A stretch of 64,000 bases of DNA from Rutidosis leptorrhynchoides (GCF_046630445.1 NC_092343.1:137323501-137387500), one strand, 5' to 3'; counted from the stretch's first letter, positions 1-12,232 are shown. Program-made: numbers and translations. The notes: generated by a model from the letters alone, not told the origin.

Positions 1-693
1 TAAGGTGAACTTCATATCCTCACTTTTTACCACTTCATAACTATTTTACAACTTGGGGTGAGACACATGTTTGCTTTATAACTGTTTTATGCTTAGACAC
101 AAGTACCCAACTGTTAAATTTGCTGTCATGCTTTGGTTCATGCTAAATCCCAACCGTAATATTATTAATTACTACGTATAAATGCAGACTTAATTATTGT
201 GAGTTGGCCTATTGAGAGTAACGTCTCTAACCATTCGACCGTTGGTCTTTGGTTACATAATAATGATTCAACGACACTGACAGTACAAGGTGTCATAGGG
301 TAAATTTTGGATATTTATATTGATCACCTTTAAACTAAATCTTGTGGTCTAAAACTTTCGATATTGTTTATAAAGCTATGAATTTCACTCAACCTTTTTG
401 GTTGACACTTTAAACATGTTTTGTCTTAGGTGCTGATTGAGCTACCTGTTTGCAACTATGTGATGATAGATTTGAGGCTTGCATGGAGTCCACATCGCAT
501 ATTATATTATATTTTATTTTATAAACATTTATTTTACATTTTAATAATGATGTAAACATATATTACTGCTTCCGCTATTTCTATTAATAAAGGTTTTATT
601 TAAAACATCTCATATAGAGTCGTTCTTGTTTATACAATTGTTTTATGATATGAATGTCACAATTAACCCTGGTCCATTTTAGGGGGTGTGACA
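1..693 (+). mobile_element. Tekay-like LTR, 3' part (cut by window start)
   Basis: AT-rich noncoding sequence that ends in GGGTGTGACA at 693, a plausible LTR terminus. About 75 bp before that end (608-621) it carries the TCTCATATAGAG core that also lies near the U5 end of every chromovirus LTR in this window, so I read it as the 3' part of a plus-strand LTR. No primer-binding site follows, so it is a 3' or solo LTR, or a truncated one. Bases 694-853 after it show nothing I can name. Confidence 0.5.
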
Positions 694-1059
694 TTTTACT
701 AAATACTCTATTATCTTGTGTGATTTCATTTTGGTTAGGTTTGAGTTTCTCTTATTTGATCTTCTTTTCGCTTGTTTACTAAAATTAGGTTGTGTTTAAT
801 TACAGGCACTTATTAGGACTTCCAATGTCAATATAATCACATCAAGGTCTATTGATAGTGCCTATTTTATACATGTTTTTATATATCATTTTAGGGACTA
901 TTTGTAATGATTTGTTTATATTTGAAGTCCAATTATGTGAACTTTCGACACTTAATGAATTATAATTTATTTAAGGTAATTTTGATCAAGAATGAATATT
1001 TGGACGTGAGGAAGCTGGGTAGAAGAGAAAGAGATTATGATCTTCTAAAAAGAAGCAGG

Positions 1060-1376
1060 AAGCGCCGCTTACATTTCAAATCGGGCACTTCCTATATTGA
1101 AGCTGGAGACTGAGTGTCAGATACAGGTGCTGCTCGGACACACAACGTCACCTAGATGGCAAACAAAACTTTTAAAGATCATAACCATGCGCGGCTTGGC
1201 CAGTGAAGCATCACTTGGATTGTTAGCCGATGAATGAAGATTGATGATCAAAGCTCCGCTTGGATGAAGAAAGCGCTGCTTAGGGAGAGAAAGCACTAGA
1301 AAGATCCCCTTACAGCTAGGGTTTGAGTGATTTTACGCTGCAGAAGCGTCGCTTGGGCTTCCAAAGTGGCACTTGC
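1060..1376. repeat. Cluster of seven degenerate AAGCGNCGCTT palindromes
   Basis: Seven variants of a 13-bp motif with consensus AAGCGNCGCTTGG start at about 1060, 1187, 1206, 1251, 1271, 1344 and 1364. The core AAGCG-N-CGCTT is a perfect palindrome in the consensus, and single copies differ by one to four bases. They are irregularly spaced, so this is not a simple tandem array. It could be an array of binding sites in an LTR promoter; function unknown. Confidence 0.6.
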
Positions 1377-1813
1377 CACTGTCGGTTTTGAAAAACTATC
1401 GATACGGGACATAAAGTTTTGAGTCCATATGCACGTTTGAGAAAGAATTCATCCCAAGGCTGATCATAGGTGATATTTGAGGGTTTCCAAAGAATTTTGG
1501 AGCACTCTAACACCCTCCAATCATTAAGACAAGACTCAAGTCATTGGTTGATTTCATAAACACTTTATTTATTGTTTAATTCTTATTCTATGCATTATGA
1601 TATCTTCTTTAGATATTTTTTTTATTGATTTTATCATGGTTATTGGCTAAGTTATTTATGGTTACTTATGCCAAATACTTATTATGTTGGGATAATTTTA
1701 ATTGAATGATTGTGGATTTGATTGCATGATGAATTATTGTTTAGTAAATATCAATACTTGCATGATATTATTTAGTTATGAAGTTTGATTATTGATTATC
1801 TCTAATTGAATTG

Positions 1814-1875
1814 ACAACTCTTAGGAATTAACTGATAGTTTATAACAACTCTTAGGAATTAACTGATAGTTTATA
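1814..1875. repeat. 31-bp direct tandem duplication
   Basis: Two adjacent, essentially identical 31-bp units beginning ACAACTCTTAGGAATTAACT. Ordinary slippage or unequal-exchange product inside the LTR-like fragment. Confidence 0.85.
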
Positions 1876-2179
1876 ACAAAGTGACAATAGGGTTATGCAT
1901 GCTAAATGACAATTAGCTAAAACTGTCTGATTAGAGAAACCAGCAGGTGCAAATTGTTACGACGACTAGTTAACACAATTATTCTAGATTAGTAATACAG
2001 TTGATGATTATTTGAAAGTGTATGGACTGTCTGTTGCATGATTTAGTATAAGAATGAGTGACACATTTGCATGCTAAATTGTATGGTTGCGTCTGGAATG
2101 CACAATTAGAATATGAATCACATGCATGACATGAAATTATCTATCCTATGTTAAATCCCAGCATAACAAAGTGAAAAGT

Positions 2180-4466
2180 TGTAACACCCTGATTTGTTTT
2201 TAACTCACAGCGGAAGACCTGTTCCATTTTTTTAGATTTTCTGTTTTAAAAGACACGGAAAAGTAAGTTTTAGAAAATATTGATTACCTAAAAGGATCGA
2301 TAATTTAATTAAAACAATTATTCTTGAAATTCAGTCGCTAACCTTATCGGATATTCCAATTGATAGGATTTCTTACAGACTACTTTGTACCTAAGTGGCC
2401 AGATTGACTACGGAGAGGCATGATCCTTTTGGTTCCAATATAACTGGAGACTGTTCGGAAAATCCAATAACCAAGTCTGTGTATAATTGTCTTTCATAGA
2501 CACCACTAAATAATACTTTTTTCTGTTTAAAATATTTCTCAATCAAATTATTCGATCCCCGAAAGCGACACCAAAAACTTGTTCCACCCTGATATGACTG
2601 AAACAGACGGTTTATTTATGCGGTGGCATTAGGCCGCGAGGCGTCATAATCAACTAATCGAGAGAGAGAACATTGGTTTACTATTTATATTTTGCGGGGC
2701 TTAAATTTACTTTTAACTTTCTAAGGTAGAAGGTGTAAGTTAATCTAGAGTCGTATTTTTGAATGGTTTAACAAATTGAAAATCAAGTGGATAATTGTCT
2801 TTGGTTAAATTACCTAGATAAAGGATAGTAGTTGGTTTTAAGCTAATAGTCCTTATTACGTAAGATTAAAGATGATGGAAGGATATCCGAAGTATTCATA
2901 TCAGGGAAATGTTGACCAAGATATCAGTTTGGGCTAGGGAAGGGTAATTATGTTTATGTTAAAGCTATGCTTAGAATAGTGTAGATCTGGTTGGATGAGC
3001 TAATTACACAGACCTACTTATCTCTAGACTCTCGGAGTTCTCATTGAGTAGAGAAAAGTATGTCACTTGGTTGTATAATTGAAAGGTAACTATACCTCGA
3101 AGATTATCCTAAGTAAAACACTATGTTTATTTGTGAATTGAGATCTAATCTTAACCCCCATTATCAGTTTAGGTAACTGAATAACAACGTGCCTTGTTGA
3201 GTGAACACTGATCACAAACGGAAGGAGTCCGTGGGGTCAAGTTGACAAAACATTAATGTCGACTAACAACCATTTCATCATACTAATGAGATCATACCAA
3301 TCTAAACATTATACAACATTATAGTTGATATACTGAAAATAAAGCAGATAGAAACCTAATAGATATCTAAACAGTTGATATGACTTAATCCTAGGGCAAC
3401 AATTAAACAAGAAGATGTAATAGGTTTGGGTTACATAGTTAAGGTATTAACTAGATCTTAATAGCTCCTAATAGGTCTCTTTGGAACAATCAATAGGCAT
3501 ACTAGGTCATTCATGTCTCAATTCCTAGGTTCCGTGTCCTAAAAGCGCATTAGATGCCTCTTGGGAACTCCGACCATACCGAGTTTATAGAATCTTCAGA
3601 TACAGTATAACCAGGGGTCTTAATCCTATGAAGTAGCTAAGTTCACATAGGTAGACAAGTCCGGATCACAACCTAGGTTGGTCAATCCTGAAGATGCCAG
3701 CATACAAATCTATCGGGGTCACAAATTCCGCATAACAACATTAATTGTACTAATTTAACATAACTATGCTAACCCAAACTTCTATCATGGCAACATACAG
3801 ATTAATTAAGCTAACATGGTAATATCGGAACGCATTATTAAACATAAATGATAACAATACATGTTTAATTGATAAGACAAGCGTTTTGGATAAAAACCTG
3901 AAAAGGCTGAAGAAATCTGCCCGAGATCGCAGGGACTCACCGTGATATCCTCCAGAAAATAATAGCTAAGCTAGCTACTACTGAAAACTAACTAAAATGC
4001 TTGAAAATCTAAATTGAAGTACAAATTGAGTGTGTGTAAAATGAATGCAAAAAGCTCCTTAAATAGGCAAATTTTCAGCTGCCATACGAGTGGCAGGCCG
4101 TATGGCAAGCCGTATGGCCTTCCCGTATGGCAGGGTGAGCCACTTGTTATGCCTGGATGTATGGCAGGCCGTATCCATTGTGGCATGCTGGATGGCAGGC
4201 TGGATGGCAGGCCGTATGGCCCCTTCTGGTCTGCTATTTTTTCGGGATCGTAACTTGATTTTCTGGGTTGTAACTTGTCTTTCACCGTTTTCGCTCTAGA
4301 TTCTTCGTTTTATCTCCGATTTACTTGATTCCTTTTTCATCGACTTTGTAAATACTTAATCTACAAAATCAACTGATAAAGATATTATTTTTCCGACAAA
4401 GTTTGGAACTTTATTGATTTAGGGCTTAATATCGGGGGTAGAAACGTGACATTTTGGTAGATATCA
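2180..4466 (-). repeat. 3' LTR of Athila element A
   Basis: The LTR runs from TGTAACACCCTG (2180) to GGTAGATATCA (4466), that is TG...CA on both strands, about 2.29 kb, normal for Athila. It is placed by the polypurine tract immediately to its right. It contains no gene; the frames at 3992-4299 arise from the GTATGGCAGGCC repeats. The left boundary rests only on the TG terminus and the change of sequence character. Confidence 0.65.
4080..4222. repeat. GTATGGCAGGCC repeat cluster in the Athila LTR
   Basis: About eight degenerate copies of GCCGTATGGCAGG or GGATGGCAGGC, with the inverted form GCCATACG at the left edge. It is GC-rich against AT-rich surroundings. The copies form overlapping imperfect palindromes, similar in design but not in sequence to the clusters at 1060-1376 and 31690-32700. 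They produce spurious open frames on both strands. Confidence 0.65.
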
Positions 4467-4470
4467 AATA

Positions 4471-4480
4471 CCCCACACTT
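4471..4480 (-). promoter_or_regulatory. Polypurine tract of Athila element A
   Basis: On the minus strand AAGTGTGGGG lies just before the LTR start TGATATC. It is preceded by the block GCTTGAGGACAAGCAAAGC (4500-4482), which is characteristic of the 3' end of Athila and Tat elements. The PPT primes plus-strand DNA synthesis during reverse transcription. Confidence 0.8.
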
Positions 4481-4502
4481 AGCTTTGCTTGTCCTCAAGC
4501 AA

Positions 4503-6335
4503 AAAGCGGGAATATAAGGTTATCTTCTAATAGATTCTCCCTCACCTACCCTTGGATTCTTTTACTGTGCCTTCATCAGAAGTCGTTATATCTTTCAAAA
4601 GTAGTAGAATAAGTTTCAAACTTCGATGGTTTAGTCGCTAGATTTCAATCGCGTCCATGGTGAAAAAGGTGTACTTTCCAACTATCAGATGTAGAGTATA
4701 CATGACCAGGCTTCTAACTAGCAGATCACTTATATCACTCATGTGTTTAGGGTGCCCTAATCTAGTTGTATTATTGATCAAAAGCCAGTCGTATAACAGT
4801 TCTCATCATAGGCTTGGTAAAGCATCGATATCTCCACCAGTTAAGCAAGGACGGCACTGATCTTCTTCCTAGGCATTCTTTCAAGAGGAAGACGAGTTGT
4901 AGGGTTGGTTGAGTAGTTTATGGAAAGGTGAAAGGCATTCAAATCTTTTGATTTTTAAAGAGATTTGATAGATTTCGATTCTTCAGAGTATCCCTTTTTG
5001 CATAGAGAGTGGCTTCAAATTCCGTGATAAGTTCTTCGAAAGATTCGGAGTTTACTAAGACTTTTGTCTAGAGTTTTTCTTGGCTCTTCCACCAATCCTT
5101 CTTTAGGCAACTTCTCGGGTTTTTCTTGCCTTTATTCTAGAGACTTTGCTCTTTCATCATTTTTTTGGCATACCCTTTTCTTCATAACTTCTATCCTTTG
5201 TTCCTGTGCCTAGAGAGAAAGTGATAATTCACCAAAAATAGGTGTTTGACCTATAAAAACAATCGGGGGTTCGGAATCTTTTAACAAGAGCTTTTGAAGC
5301 AAATTTGATCGATCTATCTCTTTATTAATCTCTGGATCTTTTGAAAAGTTTGAAAAGAAATGAAAGTGAATGGGTAGTGTATTTTGGGAGTGAACTTGTG
5401 GTGAGTATTTTCTGATTCATCAACTCTTTGGTGTGAGTTGGTCGGTTTAAATGCGTGGAGTGGAAATGGAAACGAATGGTTTTTTTGTCTTCTCTATTCA
5501 GGATGATTTCGGAAGGAGGATTGCACCTACACCACGTATGGTGCTTACTAACCATTGGCCTTGAAACATATGTCAAAACCAAGTTCTAACTCAAACTGTA
5601 CACCGGCATGCTCATCAAATGAATTGACAAAGTATTGTAGATTTGATGGGTCATACAGATACTTTGGGTCCAAGAATCCTCACTTTTTGGAAAGAAATCT
5701 TTTGACACAAATCATGAGTTTTAGCTTAATCGAATGTCCCGAAAGCTGATTTCTAGCAATTTTATAGAATCTTTTGGGTGAATTGAGGTAAGAATTTTTC
5801 GGATTTTCCAAATATTCTTTGCTAATTACTTTTAGACAAAAGAATTTTTCAAAATTGGCGTTCTTACGGTTACTTATTCTTAAACCTTTACCCAATACCC
5901 CACAGTTAGAAGAACATCGTCCTTAATATTCTCTTAAATAGAATATTTTAGTACTTTGATAAATTAAGGACAATATTTTCTAGAATCTCTAAGTTAGTTG
6001 CGAGAATTACGCCACACTTAGAGATTTTAGTGCGTAATAATTGAAAGAGGTTTGAGGATAGATTACTTCCTTATGGTCAGGTTATTCTCCTAGTGCTGGG
6101 TTTTCCTATGTTTAGGCTCCTAGTGCTGGAAAGAACCAGTCTCTTTGATGAAATTCTGCATGAATAACAAAAGAGAGTAGCATTTCCACTAGATATATTT
6201 TTATACAATTCTTTTATAATAAAGGAAAAATTTTAAAATAAAATAAATAGTCTACGAAATACTCTCCTGCCCAGTTTGTAGAACTGTGTCTGAGAAGTAT
6301 CCATTAGGTCCGAAGATATCGTCCTCGTCCTCGAG
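4503..6335 (-). other. Noncoding 3' region of element A
   Basis: About 1.8 kb between the downstream ORF and the PPT. I see only short frames with no recognisable product. Athila elements usually have a long region here, sometimes with an env-like ORF, and any such gene in this copy has decayed. A short local repeat of CTCCTAGTGCTGG occurs near 6088-6130. Confidence 0.5.
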
Positions 6336-7082
6336 TCATGGAAAATCCTGAAGCGGCTGTCTTGCATCTAACTCAGGCCCTAATAGTGTGTCTAAACATA
6401 GGTCCGATGGTATCTCTACATGTGAAAGACTTGGGAATGGCTCCCCATCAGTGATGTTTTCGATAATCTCAAATACCTGGGCTATAGGTGGCTCTACTGA
6501 GATAGGGACTGTGGTTAAGTGGCAGCCGTCAGGTAGCTCACGGATAGGGACCATCTCAATGACTGGAGTAGGCAAAACAGCTAAAACATGCAGCGTGATA
6601 TGAGTAGCACGAACTGGGGCGACTGCTGAGGTTACTGAATGAACCGATACCGGAGTAGAGCGTCTAGGCATAGCTTGTCGTGTGGGTGGAATATGACATG
6701 CTAATCTGAAGAACGAAGGGCCTAGAGTACTCTGGTGATCTCTAAGTAATGCCCATGTGACAGTTGGATCACTCATGGTGGCTCCATGGTGAATCACAAC
6801 CTGCGCTCACGTGCCCCTGGATGCTCAGCGGGTCTAGAATATAAACGCCTAGAGCGTCGTACTAGAGGAGCTGGCGGTGCCGTACTGATATCCTCATCAA
6901 CACTCTCTAGAATCAATCGTCTCGGACCTAGCTATCCTGTCGAAGGCCCATGTGATCTGTGCTGCTCTCTGATAGGTAAACCCTAGGAGTCCTTCTCCTG
7001 CAAATGGGTATGGTATAGGAAGCTCCTGAACTTGGCATTTTGCCTGGATATATTTCAACAAACTAGTAAGTACTAAGCGCAA
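6336..7082 (-). pseudogene. Athila downstream ORF remnant, unknown function
   Basis: Two open stretches, 7082-6897 (61 codons) and 6797-6336 (153 codons), lie directly downstream of integrase on the same strand, with a frame change between them. The 153-residue part is proline, valine and histidine rich (a stretch reads PVSVHSVTSAVAPVRATHIT) with an acidic C-terminal half. The first part contains PIPYPFAGEGLLGF and TWAFDRIA. No transmembrane segment, zinc knuckle or catalytic motif is visible, so I would not call it env. Its position matches the extra or env-like ORFs known after pol in Athila elements. Function unknown. Confidence 0.4.
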
Positions 7083-7233
7083 GTACGGCGCTTAGGGTTA
7101 GTGCACAGTAAAATATTTTGTAGACTAAAAATAAATTGAAATAAAATTTAAAAATTAAAAGGATAAGCCAGGGGCGCCTATCAAGAGCGCTTTGTTTATC
7201 AAGTCGTTACATCTCAAATTTTCTAACATGTCT

Positions 7234-8555
7234 TCAGAATGGATCAAAGGAGAAGAAATGTTCCTCCCTGTTGTGGTCTTCTAGATAGGCTTTCAATCGG
7301 TGGCCATTGAATTTGAAGTTTCCGGTAGATCCTTCTAGTTCTACGGCTCCATGCAGAAAAGCTTGTATTACTTTATATGGTCCACTCCATCGTGATCTGA
7401 ATTTAGCAGCGAATTTCTTGAATCGAGAATTAAAGAGTAGAACTTTATCTTTAGGGGCGAACGTTTTTGGTATCAGCTTTACATCGTGTGTCAGCTTCGT
7501 CTGTTCCTTATAGATATATGATATCTCATATGCTTGGTCTCTTAATTCAGCGAGTCCATTCATCTGCATCTTTCGATGCCTAGAGGTTACTGAAGGATCG
7601 AGGTTATATGTTTTCAATGCCCAGAGATCCTTGTACTCTAGTTCTAGCGGAAGGTGACAGGCTTTTCCATAGATCTTGCGGTAGGGTGTAGTTCCTAGAG
7701 GATTTTTGTAAGCAGTCAAGAATGCCCACGGAGCATCATCTAGTTTCTCGGACCATTTATTCCCATGATGGCCGACGGTTCGTTCTAGAATTCTTCTGAG
7801 TGCTCTGTTAGTGACTTCCGCCTGACTGTTGGTCTGAAGATGATAGGCAGTGGACATCTTGTGGGTAACTCCGTATTGTTGCATCACCTTCATAAATTGA
7901 GTATTACAGAAGTGTGTGCCTCTATCACTTATTATACCGCGGGGAGCTCCGAATAAGCGAACAAGTCTCTTCAGGAAATTGGTGACGACCTTGGCATCAT
8001 TGGTTGGAAATGCTTGGGCTTCGACCCATCTGGAGACGTAATGTACAGGTATGAGGACATGCTCTTTTCCATTAGACTCGGGGAACGGCCCCATGAAGTC
8101 CAATCCCCATATATCAAAGATTTCGCAAGCTTGGATATTAGTCCGAGGCATATCATTCTTCATAGAGATAATACCTTGTCTTTGGCAAGCGTCGCAACAC
8201 TTCACAAGCTCTTGCGCGTCTCGAAATATAGACGGAAAATAAAATCCTGAATCGTAGACTTTTCTTGCGGTTAAGTTTGCACCATGATGACCTCCAGTTG
8301 GTCCGTGATGACATTGGTGAAGAATCCCTGTTGCTTGTTTCTCATCTACGCACCTCCTGATTATCATGTGATCAGGGCAAATTCTGAACAAGTACAGATC
8401 TTCCAGTAGTAGTACTTAGCGTCCCTGAAGAACTTCCTTCTTCGGAATGTGCTCATTCCTTTTTGCACTACTCTAACAACTAGATAATTGGCTATGTCAG
8501 CGTACCAAGGGGTATCATTGAATTGTGATCCTATGTTTGCTTGTCCTAAGCTCAT
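7234..8555 (-). pseudogene. Athila integrase domain of pol
   Basis: A 385-codon frame (8391-7234) follows a shorter fragment in another frame (8555-8364), with a frameshift near 8390. The zinc-binding HHCC domain comes first, with the histidines in HQCHHGPTGGHHG and the cysteines in CCDACQRQG. The catalytic core follows, with Asp in LDFMGPF, Asp in ISDRGTHF and Glu in SQAEVTNR. The usual HPQT-DGQ is HLQTNSQ here, a sign of decay. The C-terminal part has the GPY-like segment RSRWSGPYKVI. Integrase inserts the cDNA into the host chromosome. The catalytic triad survives but the frameshift makes it non-functional. Confidence 0.9.
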
Positions 8556-10394
8556 AAGATGTTCTTCCAGAAATTTGTCTCTAATATCTGCTCAATAAGT
8601 TGTTCCATCGGTGGATTCTCCAAACAACTAAGATGATCTACTGGGACCTTCTTCACTCCTTTCTTATCTTTAATCTCGATATCGAATTCTTGAAGGAGTA
8701 AGATCCGTCGTAGGAGTCTTGGTTTAGCATCTTGCTTAGTGAATAGATATTTTAGGGCTGAATGATTTGTATAAACTGTAGTTTTGGACAGGATGAGATA
8801 GGAACGGAATTTGTCGACGGTGAAAACTACTGCTCGCAGCTCCTTTTCCGTAGTGGTATAATTCTCTTGAGCTCCAGTTAAGGTTTTGCTGGCGTAATAG
8901 ATTAGATGGAAATGTTTATCTTTCCGTTGTCCTAGTACAGCTCCAACTGCGAAGTCACTCGCATCACACATGATTTCGAATGGTAAACTCCAATCAGGAG
9001 CTATCATGATGGGTGTATGTGTGAGCTGTTCTTTCAGATAGTTGAATGCTTGAGTACATTCTTCATTAAAGACAAACAGAACTTCCTTTCCGAGGAGATG
9101 AGTAATAGGTCGTGTGACCTTTGAAAAATCTTTGATAAAATGTTGGTAGAAACCGGCGTGTTCAAGAAAACTCCTCGCAACTTTTACAGTGGTAGGTTCT
9201 GGAAGTTTGGTTATGGTTTCAATCTTAGCTTTGTCGACTTCTATTCCTGACTTTGATATCTTATGTCCAAAAACTATTCCTTTTTTCACCATGAAGTGAC
9301 ATTTTTCCCAATTTAGAACTAAGTTTGAATCTTCACACCGGGTGAGCATCTTGTCAAGGTTAGAAAGGCAAGAATCAAAGGTACTACCAAAGATGGAGAA
9401 GTTATCCATGAAGACTTTCATACAACGCTCAATCATGTCATGGAATATAGCTACCATACACCTCTGAAATGTAGCAGGTGCATTGCATAACCTAAAGGGC
9501 ATGCGTCGGTAGGCAAATGTTCCATAAGGACATTTGAAGGTTGTCTTTTCTTGGTCCTTTGGATCGAGGGGAATTTGAAAGTAGCCAGAAAACCCGTCAG
9601 GGAAATAATAGAACTCATTTCCTGATAAGGGTTCCAACATTCGAACAATGAACGGCAGTGGAAAATGATCTTTCCGGGTTGCATCGTTTAGTTTACGATA
9701 ATCTATGCAAACCCTCTAACCGGTGATCTCCCGAGTTGGAATAAGTTCATTATTCTCATTTTTGATTACGGTCAATCCTCCCTTCTTGGGTACCACTTGA
9801 ACATGACTAACCCATGGCGAATCAGAAATTGGACATATCAGAGAGGCGTCCAGAAGTTTGATTACTTCTTTCTTGATGACTTCTTAAATCATTGGATTGA
9901 CCCTTCTTTGCCTCTGAACTGATGGTTTGAAATCATCCTCCATGAAGATCTTGTGAGTGCAATAGCTTGGACTGATTCCTTTTATGTCGAAAATCTTCCA
10001 AGCAATTGCTTTCTTATGTGATTTTAAAACCTTAATCAATTCCGCCTTCTCATGTGGCGTGAGATCTTTAGAAATGATTACAGGGAGTTACGATTCTCCT
10101 TGTAAGAATGCATACTCCATATGTTAGGGTACTTTCTTCAACTCCAATTCCGGAGGTTCGTCGTTAGACGTCTTCATTCTTGCTATCTCCTTTCTATCAA
10201 ACGAGTCATATCTCTCATGGAATTTTAATTCTTCTTCCTTAATAGTGGTTACTGATACTATCTGTTCTTTGGTTTTCAAAATTGTCCTTCTTTTAACTGC
10301 GGTTCCTGGAATACCGAAATGAAATCTGTTTCTTCATTGGGTCTTCTCCTTAACAGAGTGATCAAACATAAATCTGCTCAAATAGCAAAGTTAA
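8552..10394 (-). pseudogene. Athila reverse transcriptase and RNase H, active site mutated
   Basis: A 362-codon open frame (9640-8552) covers the RT palm, thumb and RNase H. Upstream sequence to 10394 continues the Athila pol (MEDDFKP, QRRVNPMI, EPPELELKK blocks) but has a stop codon near 9718. The canonical F-M-D-D catalytic motif reads F-M-D-N (residues 77-80; codon 9401-9403 is AAC), which removes one of the two metal-binding aspartates. PFGLCNAP also reads PFRLCNAP. RNase H shows [18 protein letters not shown] and the TNHSALKYL region where TDH is usual. The element breaks at 10394, where the Tat LTR begins. RT makes cDNA from the element RNA. Confidence 0.88.
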
Positions 10395-10925
10395 TGTTGA
10401 GTGCATGAGGGAGTGTTTAAGAATGTTTATAGCTTTGATCTCCGGTCCAGTTTACCGTGAATAACCCTTATTGAGATGAGGATCTACGAAAGGGTGATCA
10501 AAGTTACGTCCACCATTGATGGAAATTGCCGCGACAATGGCCATTAAAGGTGGTTGCATAGGGTTTATGTTCATGGAACATACCTGTTACCGTAAGATTG
10601 TTTTCTGGATGCAATCGCAAGTTCGAGTAATACAGAAAACATTGTGTGTTTAATGAAGAAGGTTAGGGTCGTAGTTATAATAAAACCCTAGCCCTAGATT
10701 GTTTCATAATTAGGTTCTAGATCCTTCCGAATAACAACCATAAATAACAGGTTTATAGTTGGAAAAGGATCACATTTAATTATGGAGAAGATCAAACCCG
10801 ATTCCTTTCGTGTGCGTTAAACAATACACGAATGCGCACTTCCTAATCAGATGTTCTGGCAATATTCAGGATGTGCGCGCCACACGTGATATGCACGAAC
10901 ACCATGCGTGTAGGTACGCGTATCA
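10395..10925 (-). repeat. 3' LTR of Tat element B
   Basis: About 530 bp from TGTTGAGTGCATGAGG to GCGTATCA, with TG...CA ends, lying directly next to a Tat-type polypurine tract on its right. No partner LTR is in the window, so the left boundary depends on where element A pol ends. Confidence 0.55.
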
Positions 10926-10927
10926 TT

Positions 10928-10941
10928 AAGTCCCCCAGTTT
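10928..10941 (-). promoter_or_regulatory. Polypurine tract of Tat element B
   Basis: Minus strand AAACTGGGGGACTT just before the LTR start TGATACGCG, the usual Tat-type PPT. It primes plus-strand synthesis. Confidence 0.7.
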
Positions 10942-11504
10942 AATATGATGTGCGATCACCATGACGCATCATGTTAAACTACTACTTAGGAACACTTAAA
11001 ATAACGTATTTTAATCTTCGTACGATTACTTGTCAAATAACGTCTTGATTAAAATAATTATTTCGACTAACCAAATTGTTTAGCCAAGATTTTACCATCA
11101 TAGTCATTAATTACGTGACAGCCGTTGTCAACCAAACGTCTGCTATTTAGTCTTGGAAACAGCTGCAATGCAGATAATCATGACAGGCTGTCAAATCAAG
11201 GCTTGCGTAACCACCAGCCAATACTACCTACACCACACCGTAACTAAACCATACAACATTCTTATCATTAACCGTTCATTTAAATTTTCATTTGTTCAGA
11301 TCATGACACGTGTACGATGCTAATTAAATCACGCATTTTGGAGCCCTAATCGTTTCTGGATATAAATAGGATCCATTCTTTACCATTTAGGGTAAAAATT
11401 TAAATCAACTTCTTTTTCACCTTCGCTCCCAAAAATCTCCGATCAAGTTATGGTAATCACACGATTACTCAGGTCTGTTTACTTTTCTCTTAAATCTCTT
11501 TATC
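10942..11504. promoter_or_regulatory. Region with TATA box ahead of the antisense ORF
   Basis: A noncoding 560-bp stretch between the PPT of element B and the plus-strand ORF. A clear TATAAATA stands at 11361-11368, about 140 bp before the ATG at 11505, followed by a CT-rich leader. This arrangement suggests that the antisense ORF has its own plus-strand promoter beside the 3' LTR. There is no direct evidence of transcription. Confidence 0.45.
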
Positions 11505-12232
11505 ATGTCAACTTCATTTGCCAGTACGAACGTTTTTCATGTTCACTCCATATCATCTACCCTTGACCAATAGTCAATGAAATGTATCTTCCAATGGCAT
11601 CCACCCATCGCCGAATTTAATCCTACCCTTCCAAAGGAAAACGAGCGAGCACACAAACCACCCCTTGACATGATTGTTGTGTATCATCAAACCCTCGGGG
11701 TAGGGAACATTCGCATTCCCCCAACCACCTTTTTCATGAGATTTTTATTTGCTTATAACATAGGGTTAGGCCAATTGCACCCATATAGTGCTACCCGTTT
11801 ATCCATTTTTGAGATGTGGTGTTGGGTTAACAATCGCGAGCCCTCTTAGGTGGTTTTTCAAAATATCTTCCGTTACCAAGTTAGCGAGCATGACTGGTAC
11901 AGTTTTTCCGATCGGGTTGCTTTTACCGCTGGTCAAAAGAAAGGTTTGCAGAGTTCTTGAAATGATTCCTTTTTTTTGTTGAAAACAAGTTTGTTCCCCC
12001 TGAATTTGCTAACATCCTACAATGGCACACCGGTTCAAACACCTCTTTACATAGACCCCCACCCATGGACCAGGCGGAGTAGGAACTGTTCGACCTGTGC
12101 TCTGGCAAAAAGTTGAAACTTCGAATCTATCCAAATGAGGTCCGGTTTCTTAGTAAAGTGTCATCCTACTGGACGTTTGTTAGTACCCAGCCGGTCATCA
12201 TGTTTAGGGGAAAGGATAAATTCTGAATTTGC

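Larger units (their letters stand above)
854..2179 (+). mobile_element. LTR-like fragment, target of Athila element A
   Basis: Noncoding sequence that starts TGATAGTGCCTATTTTATAC, in the style of plant Ty3/Gypsy LTRs. It contains a palindrome cluster (1060-1376) and a 31-bp tandem duplication (1814-1875), and is cut at 2180 where the LTR of element A begins. No long open frame is seen; the short frames at 907-1113 and 1316-1513 resemble nothing. The orientation and the LTR identity are inferred from the start sequence only, because no second copy is in the window. Confidence 0.35.
2180..10394 (-). mobile_element. Athila-type Ty3/Gypsy retrotransposon (element A), 5' part missing
   Basis: Read on the minus strand, from high to low coordinates: pol upstream region, RT and RNase H (10394-8552), integrase (8555-7234), a downstream ORF region (7082-6336), noncoding sequence, a PPT (4480-4471) and the 3' LTR (4466-2180). 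The EPPELELKKVP-type block before RT and the integrase style (DFMGPFP, YVSRWVEAQ) identify the Athila clade. Gag and the 5' LTR are absent because element B begins at 10395. Frameshifts and a mutated RT active site show it is dead. The left flank AAAGT (2175-2179) would be its target-site duplication. Confidence 0.85.

Noticed and set aside
4014..4299. Three overlapping small ORFs with Gly/Arg/Pro-rich products
   Set aside because: Created by the GTATGGCAGGCC repeat cluster in the Athila LTR.
6336..6797. An env gene of Athila
   Set aside because: The position would fit, but no signal peptide, transmembrane segment or Cys pattern is visible, so I describe it only as a downstream ORF.
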